Of a stretch of DNA of 27,010 bases, positions 21,918 to 27,010 are shown piece by piece (position 1 is the first letter of the stretch; each line of letters starts with the position of its first letter). The DNA lies in assembly GCA_930980675.1 (NCBI GenBank), contig CAKNIU010000015.1, positions 1-27,010 of the forward strand, written 5' to 3'. The notes beneath the pieces are model-generated. The model was not told the DNA's origin. It made no database searches and was given only the letters and a program-made list of their open reading frames with translations. The position numbers and the translations under genes were made by a program. The DNA is from an uncultured Clostridium sp. Its GTDB lineage: Bacteria > Bacillota_A > Clostridia > TANB77 > CAG-508.

Positions 21918-23621
21918 ATGAACAACAAATTATATGAAGGTCAAAAGTTAAATGATTTTAGAGAACTTGTTAATTTATACAAAACAAAATACAAAGATTT
22001 AATTGCTTTTGAATATAAAGAATCTCCCGAAAGTAAAGATCATAAAAAAGTAACATATGAACAATTTGCAAAAGATATTGAAGCTTTAGCTTGCAAACTA
22101 ATGGAACTAAATTCTAAAAGAATTGCCGTCATTTCAGATAATAGATATGAGTGGTGTGTAAGTTATCTAGCAATTACTACTGCTGGATTAGTTGTTGTTC
22201 CACTAGATAAATCTTTGCCAGATAATGAACTTTTAGATTTATTAAATCGTAGTGAAGCTGATGGCATTATTTTTAGTAATAAATATGTTCATATATTAAA
22301 AAGCTCTAATTGTAAATTAAAAGTTTGCATGGATTATAATAAAGATAAAGATGAAATTTTGTCTTATTCTAACTTATTAAGTGAAGGATATAAAATAGAT
22401 AAATCAAAATATAATGATTTAAAAATAGATAATAAAGCTATGAGCATTATTTTATTTACATCTGGTACTACAAGCATTGCTAAAGCTGTTATGCTTTCAC
22501 AATATGCTATTTGTATGGACCTTTATGCATTAAGCCAAATGATAGATATTAAAACTACGGATAAATTTTTGTCTTTTTTACCCCTTCATCATACATTTGA
22601 AAGCACTACAACATTCCTATTTGGTACATCTTGTGGTATTACGATTGCCATATGTGATGGGCTAAGATATATTCAAAGCAATTTAATTGAGTATCAAGTT
22701 ACAGGTTTTGTATGTGTTCCACTTATGCTTGAAATTATGTACAAAAAGATTTTAAAAGAAATAAAAGCTCAGCATAAAACTACTCTAGTTAAAATTATGA
22801 GAGTTTTGTTTAGACATAGCAATATTGAAACTAAAAGAAAAATCTTCAAATCTATTATTGATGGCTTAGGTGGCAAACTTCGTACTATTATTGCCGGTGG
22901 AGCTCCTATGGATAAAGAAACTATAAAGGGTTATAATGATTTTGGTTTTGACGTTCATCAAGGTTATGGATTAACTGAAACAGCTCCTGTTTTAGCTGGT
23001 GAAAATAGCTTTGACAAAAAGACTGGATCTGTTGGTTTTCCTCTACCTACAATTGAGCTTAAAGTGGATAAACCTGACGAAAATGGTATTGGTGAAATAA
23101 TAGCCAAAACTCCCGCTATAATGCTAGGTTACTATAAAAATGAAGATGCAACAAAAGAAGTTCTTAAAGATGGATGGTTTTATACAGGTGATTTAGGTTA
23201 TATAGATGATGATGGTTTTGTTTTTATAACTGGCAGAAAAAAAGACATGATTGTTCTTAAGAACGGTAAAAAAATCTTTCCAGAAGAAATAGAAATACTT
23301 ATAAATAAACTTCCTTATGTTACAGAAAGTATGGTATTTGGCTCTTTAGATGATTCTAAGCAAGATAGAAATACAGATATTGTAATTTGTGCTGAAATTA
23401 TTTATGATGAAGAAGAATTAAAAAAAGCCTATCCTAATATTAAGGAAAGTGAATATTGTGATACTATTTGGAATGATATTAAGACAAAGGTTAATAAACA
23501 AATGCCAGCTTATAAATATATTAGAAGAATTTTAATTTCAACAGAACCTATTGTAAAAACTACTACTCAAAAAATAAAAAGAAGTGAAGAGCTTAAGAAA
23601 ATTAAAAGCAAAAATAAATAA
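21918..23621 (+). CDS. AMP-forming acyl-CoA synthetase-like enzyme (ANL superfamily)
   Basis: ANL enzymes activate a carboxylic acid with ATP to an acyl-adenylate and usually pass it to CoA. The 567-residue product has motifs in order: the P-loop-like A3 as ILFTSGTTSIAKAVMLSQ (usual form TSGTTGxPK, so Ser and Ala replace Gly and Pro), GGAPMDKE, A5 YGLTETAPV, A7/A8 YTGDLGYIDDDGFVFITGRKKDMIVLKNGKKIFPEEIE, and a C-terminal catalytic Lys in TTQKIKR. The layout is closest to long-chain fatty-acid CoA ligases; the substrate cannot be told. AAAGGA lies 10 nt before the ATG. It is monocistronic and convergent with rng. The palindromic unit at 23620 overlaps its stop codon. Confidence 0.88.
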   Translation: MNNKLYEGQKLNDFRELVNLYKTKYKDLIAFEYKESPESKDHKKVTYEQFAKDIEALACKLMELNSKRIAVISDNRYEWCVSYLAITTAGLVVVPLDKSLPDNELLDLLNRSEADGIIFSNKYVHILKSSNCKLKVCMDYNKDKDEILSYSNLLSEGYKIDKSKYNDLKIDNKAMSIILFTSGTTSIAKAVMLSQYAICMDLYALSQMIDIKTTDKFLSFLPLHHTFESTTTFLFGTSCGITIAICDGLRYIQSNLIEYQVTGFVCVPLMLEIMYKKILKEIKAQHKTTLVKIMRVLFRHSNIETKRKIFKSIIDGLGGKLRTIIAGGAPMDKETIKGYNDFGFDVHQGYGLTETAPVLAGENSFDKKTGSVGFPLPTIELKVDKPDENGIGEIIAKTPAIMLGYYKNEDATKEVLKDGWFYTGDLGYIDDDGFVFITGRKKDMIVLKNGKKIFPEEIEILINKLPYVTESMVFGSLDDSKQDRNTDIVICAEIIYDEEELKKAYPNIKESEYCDTIWNDIKTKVNKQMPAYKYIRRILISTEPIVKTTTQKIKRSEELKKIKSKNK

Positions 23622-23654
23622 TTTTACGTTGGGGACCGTCCCCAACGTAAAATT
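23620..23654. repeat. Perfect palindromic unit (family copy D) between convergent genes
   Basis: Arms AATTTTACGTTGGGGAC (23620-23636) and GTCCCCAACGTAAAATT (23638-23654) pair perfectly at all 17 positions around a single central C. The 33-bp family unit is 23621-23653. It begins inside the TAA stop codon of the plus-strand ligase gene and ends next to the stop codon of the minus-strand rng, so it fills the gap completely. With A/T tails on both sides it should work as a bidirectional terminator. Confidence 0.9.
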
Positions 23655-24815
23655 TTATCTCCCAAGTATATGTTTCCTTGTAATTTCCAAAAGCCCTAGT
23701 TTTGTAAATTCTAATACCAGTACTTTTGACCTATCTTGTTTAAAACATTCTATTATATAGTTTCTAATATCTTCTTTGTCCTTTTCGTCTTCCATATCTA
23801 TATAATCAATTATAATTATTCCGCCAATGTCTCTAAGTCTTATTTGCTTTGTTATTTCTTTAGTAGCCTCCATATTTACTTTTAGTACAGTGCTTTCTAA
23901 GTTTTTATTTCCTGTAAATTTACCTGAATTTACATCTATTGCAGTTAGTGCTTCTGTTTTATCTATTGTTATAAATCCTCCACATTTAAGCCATATTTTT
24001 CTATCTAGTTTCATTTTATTTTTTACTTCAAATTTATTAAGCACATCTTTTTGAATAATAATTTTGTCCTTCATTGTTTCAAAACGTTCTGCTATTTTTT
24101 CATCATTTGTATAAACTTTTTCTAGGTTGTTTTCTGCCAAATCAGTTATTATTTTTCCAACTATTCCATCATTATCATATATTTTTACTGGAGCTAAATT
24201 CTTGTTTTTGATTTCATTTGCTCTTTGCAATAAGTTGTTCCAAAAGTTTAACAATAAATGTATTTCATTAGCCATTTCTTCTTTATTTTTGCCTTCTGAC
24301 GCTGTTCTAATAATAACGCCAAACCCTTCTGGCAATTTTTCTTTTACAATAGATTTAAGCCTTTTTATTTCATCTTCATTTTGAATTTTTTGTGATATAG
24401 TTATAAAGTTTGAAAAAGGCATAAGTATAACAAATTTTCCATTTATTTTTATATCTTTTGTCACTCTTGGACCTTTTTGCTCATTACAATCTCTTTTTAC
24501 TTGAACTAATATTTCATCTCCCGGTTTTACTATTTTTGCAATGTCATATTTTGATGTGTCTTCGTAAACATTACCAGTCACATTGCTAACTTTAGGTATT
24601 ATATCTTTTATATGTACTAAAGCATTTTTTTCTTCTCCAATATCTATAAAAGCGGATTGCATTCCGGGAATTATATTTTTTATTTTTCCTAAATATATAT
24701 TCCCCTCTAACCTTTTTTCAGTATTTTTTTCATTATATAATTCAACAAGTTCGCCATCTTGAACAACAGCCACGACTGTATTTTCTTTTTGTTTATCTAT
24801 TAAAATATTGTACAT
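23655..24815 (-). CDS. rng: RNase G/E family ribonuclease, shortened at the C-terminus
   Basis: RNase G/E enzymes cut single-stranded A/U-rich RNA during rRNA maturation and mRNA decay. The 386-residue product has the S1 domain (about 36-120: LEGNIYLGKIKNIIPGMQSAFIDIG), the 5'-sensor region and the catalytic magnesium Asp pair D294 (TAIDVNSG) and D337 (IIIIDYIDM), spaced 43 residues as in E. coli RNase E (303, 346). The protein ends LGLLEITRKHILGR. Family members normally continue past this TRK motif into the zinc-link cysteines (CPxCxG type) that join protomers, so that segment is missing. The palindromic unit begins right at the stop codon. It is 13 bp downstream of pth. Confidence 0.92.
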   Translation of the reverse strand: MYNILIDKQKENTVVAVVQDGELVELYNEKNTEKRLEGNIYLGKIKNIIPGMQSAFIDIGEEKNALVHIKDIIPKVSNVTGNVYEDTSKYDIAKIVKPGDEILVQVKRDCNEQKGPRVTKDIKINGKFVILMPFSNFITISQKIQNEDEIKRLKSIVKEKLPEGFGVIIRTASEGKNKEEMANEIHLLLNFWNNLLQRANEIKNKNLAPVKIYDNDGIVGKIITDLAENNLEKVYTNDEKIAERFETMKDKIIIQKDVLNKFEVKNKMKLDRKIWLKCGGFITIDKTEALTAIDVNSGKFTGNKNLESTVLKVNMEATKEITKQIRLRDIGGIIIIDYIDMEDEKDKEDIRNYIIECFKQDRSKVLVLEFTKLGLLEITRKHILGR

Positions 24816-24828
24816 TTTTCTCTCTTTC

Positions 24829-25386
24829 CTAATTAAATTTATTCATCGCATTATCAATTCCATCCGTCAAAACAACTGGCACCGCTTCAGCCGCTTTTTC
24901 TATAGATGGAACAAGTTTTGCATATTCTTCATCACTTAATTTCCCTATAACATGTGAAATAAGCAAATCTTTAAATATAGGCTTGCCTGTACCAATTCTA
25001 ATATGAACAAAATCCCCTGTTTTTAAATATTCTAAAACTGACTTCATTCCATTGTGAGTTCCAGCTCCACCCTTTTTTCTAAGTTTTACTACTCCTACTT
25101 CTAAGTCTATATCATCATAAATTATGATAATATTTTCATTTGGTATTTTGTAATATTCCTTGGCTTTAATCACACTTTTTCCACTTTCGTTCATATATGT
25201 TTGTGGTTTTAGTAATATTACCTTTTCACCTTCTATTTCACCTTTGCCAACTAGGCCCTCAAAATCCTTTTTGTTAACTTCAATATGGTATTTTTCACTT
25301 AATTTATTTATGACATCAAATCCCATATTGTGCCTTGTTTTACTATATTCAGGCTCCGGATTGCCTAGTCCTACTATTAAATACAT
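24829..25386 (-). CDS. pth: Peptidyl-tRNA hydrolase
   Basis: Pth recycles tRNA from prematurely released peptidyl-tRNAs. I chose the ATG at 25386 (MYLIVGLGNPEPEYSKTRHNMGF), the family's usual N-terminus. AAAGGA lies about 12 nt upstream, and an ATG seven codons earlier has a weaker site. The 185-residue product has N9 and catalytic H19, the QTYMNESG motif, YDDIDLEVG with the conserved Asp and GTHNGMKSV. The length is normal. It lies between addB (80 bp upstream) and rng (13 bp downstream) on one strand. Confidence 0.96.
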   Translation of the reverse strand: MYLIVGLGNPEPEYSKTRHNMGFDVINKLSEKYHIEVNKKDFEGLVGKGEIEGEKVILLKPQTYMNESGKSVIKAKEYYKIPNENIIIIYDDIDLEVGVVKLRKKGGAGTHNGMKSVLEYLKTGDFVHIRIGTGKPIFKDLLISHVIGKLSDEEYAKLVPSIEKAAEAVPVVLTDGIDNAMNKFN

Positions 25387-25466
25387 TTTTCTTTTCGTTC
25401 CTTTCATCTTTTCTAAAATGTCTAGAAATATTTTTATTACAAGTCTCTTTTATGAATAAATGCTAA

Positions 25467-27010
25467 TTAATCATTAACCCTTTTTGAAATTTCATCCAAA
25501 ATTTCTTGTCTTGATTTTGTGCCTATATAATTGTATTTATTTCCTGCAAGTTTTGGATTAAACTGGCATATTGATTTATATTCGCAATAACTACATGGTG
25601 TTTTTTTATTGTTTACAGCATAATATGGCTTTAAATCAATATTACCATCTAATATTTCTTTTGAAATCTGCTTTATTAATTTGATTGTATATTTTTGCAA
25701 ATTTTCAAATTCTTCTTTTGTAACTGTTTTTGAATTTTTATAATTTATTTCTCCACTGTTATTAAGCTCAACAGGAATGATTTCTGATTTTCCTGTTTGC
25801 AAGTTTTTATCCATCATTTTTATTACATTTATGTCTGCTAAAACTAAGCCATTCATTTTATAGTTCTTTTTAATAATTTGTTCTATTTCTTCTTTAGACA
25901 TTTCCTTTTTTGCACTTGCTAGTTTTGGCTCTATTAAAGAAAAGTACAATGCTCCTGCTGGCTCGGCTTCTTCTTTTTGAGTTATTGCATCTACATATGT
26001 AAGTAATTGTAGTTGTAAGCCCGCAATTACTTTATTTAACTCAATATCTTTAGTAGAAGATTTATAATCTATTATTCTTATATATTTTCCATTCGGTGCT
26101 TTTGCTATATCTATTCTATCTATTTTTCCTGTTATAGAAACTCTTTTTCCATCATCAAGTGTCATTTCTATTGGTGGATAAGTATTATTTCCAAATTCAA
26201 GCTCAGTCTGCATTACATCAAACTCGCTATTTTTTAAACTTTGCACTATGTATTTCATTGAGTAAAATATAACTTTTTTTAATCTTCTTACTAAATTTCT
26301 ATATTTAGCAGTTGCTGTAAATATGTAATTTCTAGGCAATGATAATTTTTCTTCTATTATTTTGTCTAATATTTGCTTTAATTCTTCATCTGAAATTTCT
26401 TTTATGTTTTCATTTTCTTTGAAAAATGTATCAACTACATCGTGCATAAATGAGCCTGTGTCTACTGGCTTTATATCCATTTTCTCTTTTGAAGATAGCT
26501 TTAGTCCATATTTTAAATAATATGAAAATTCACATGATTTGTATTGTTCTAGCCTTGATACTGTTGTGTGCAATGTGTCTCCATATAATTTTTGTACATT
26601 GTGGCTGCTTATTTTTTCTGGAAGGTTTGTGTATTCTAAGCCTTCTAATGCTTTTTCTAATCTATATGAATACTTTGGATTATTTTTATACCACTGGTAA
26701 ACCTCATACCAACTTTCATTCATATTATTTATGTGTGAAAGAAGTTCAGAAAAAGTAACTTCTTTTGTGTAAATGTTCATTTCAGTTTCTTGCGCTTTAT
26801 CAATGCCATCAGCTTGCAAACTGCGTTCCTTACATTCCCTAGCATTATCTTTTTCAATTTTTGAATTTTCTTGAAGCTTATTTAAGTTATTATCTTCTAT
26901 ATATGTAATTTCTTTTAGTTTAGGAAATATCTTTCTTATCTTTGAGATAACTGTTGATTTTCTAAGTGGTTTATCATCTACATCACTAGCAGGATATGAA
27001 ATGTACAATT
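25467..27010 (-). CDS. addB: AddB subunit of the helicase-nuclease, C-terminal part (cut by window edge)
   Basis: AddAB resects double-strand breaks to Chi sites for RecA loading. About 514 residues are visible, beginning inside the protein at LYISYPASDVDDKPLRKS, a conserved AddB segment; the N-terminal half lies outside the window. The C-terminal PD-(D/E)XK nuclease is intact: GSFMHDVVDTFF, then IRIIDYKSST with the catalytic Asp and Lys and a following GLQLQLLTYVDA. The four iron-sulfur cysteines are present, one in YKSCEFSYYLKYG and three in CSYCEYKSIC. addA, expected upstream or nearby, is not in view on this side. The protein ends at 25467. Confidence 0.94.
   Translation of the reverse strand, partial: LYISYPASDVDDKPLRKSTVISKIRKIFPKLKEITYIEDNNLNKLQENSKIEKDNARECKERSLQADGIDKAQETEMNIYTKEVTFSELLSHINNMNESWYEVYQWYKNNPKYSYRLEKALEGLEYTNLPEKISSHNVQKLYGDTLHTTVSRLEQYKSCEFSYYLKYGLKLSSKEKMDIKPVDTGSFMHDVVDTFFKENENIKEISDEELKQILDKIIEEKLSLPRNYIFTATAKYRNLVRRLKKVIFYSMKYIVQSLKNSEFDVMQTELEFGNNTYPPIEMTLDDGKRVSITGKIDRIDIAKAPNGKYIRIIDYKSSTKDIELNKVIAGLQLQLLTYVDAITQKEEAEPAGALYFSLIEPKLASAKKEMSKEEIEQIIKKNYKMNGLVLADINVIKMMDKNLQTGKSEIIPVELNNSGEINYKNSKTVTKEEFENLQKYTIKLIKQISKEILDGNIDLKPYYAVNNKKTPCSYCEYKSICQFNPKLAGNKYNYIGTKSRQEILDEISKRVND

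Noticed and set aside
1..27010. Defence islands, CRISPR arrays, prophage or integrative elements
   Set aside because: No repeat-spacer pattern, integrase, toxin-antitoxin or restriction gene was seen; nearly all genes are chromosomal housekeeping or surface genes.

Overview
The window is AT-rich chromosomal DNA from a low-GC Firmicute. It is most likely an uncultured, spore-forming member of the Clostridia. The evidence is the gene order (ylxM, ffh, rpsP, khpA, rimM, trmD, rplS and folD, priA, def, fmt), strong GGAGG-type ribosome binding sites, an AddB-type recombination nuclease, a spoIVFA/spoIVFB-like sporulation pair and a BclA-like surface protein. No tRNA, rRNA, CRISPR array, transposase gene or phage module was seen. 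The genetic code looks standard.

Layout. The left edge (1-310) holds the tail of an unidentified gene and two kinds of palindromic repeat. Positions 318-6307 (minus strand) run folD, priA, def, fmt and then a DUF975-like membrane protein, so the N-formylmethionine maturation genes sit with the replication-restart helicase and one-carbon metabolism. Positions 6491-8935 (plus strand) hold a von Willebrand A surface protein with an IPQTG anchor and an S1-domain protein. Positions 8960-10186 are a dinB-like Y-family polymerase behind a consensus promoter that carries a LexA-like site. Positions 10205-14816 are the signal-recognition and ribosome-maturation block; in it trmD is broken by a +1 frameshift and L19 carries a long acidic tail. 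Positions 14894-16959 hold a pseudopilin-like GLUG-repeat protein with its own promoter, a short leader ORF, a terminator-like hairpin in the leader and a terminator at the end. Positions 17032-18720 are the spoIVFB/spoIVFA-like pair. Positions 18918-20543 are an atypically short ftsZ with two small genes downstream. Positions 20591-20728 contain a candidate structured RNA. Positions 20782-21764 are a cysteine-rich membrane protein and a BclA-like protein. The right end holds an acyl-CoA-ligase-like gene (plus strand) converging on a shortened RNase G/E, pth and the C-terminal part of addB.

Most of the window is ordinary housekeeping. The least expected signals are: (1) a family of 33-bp palindromic units, six copies at four loci, placed against stop codons or in leaders, one of which occupies the gap between two convergent genes where rng has lost its usual C-terminus; (2) an attenuator-like leader ORF and hairpin in front of the GLUG protein; (3) a 138-nt helix-closed element upstream of ftsZ whose G-U pairs point to a minus-strand RNA; (4) an FtsZ without a recognisable C-terminal peptide; (5) the trmD frameshift. 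All of this comes from reading the sequence. No database search, folding program or alignment was run.
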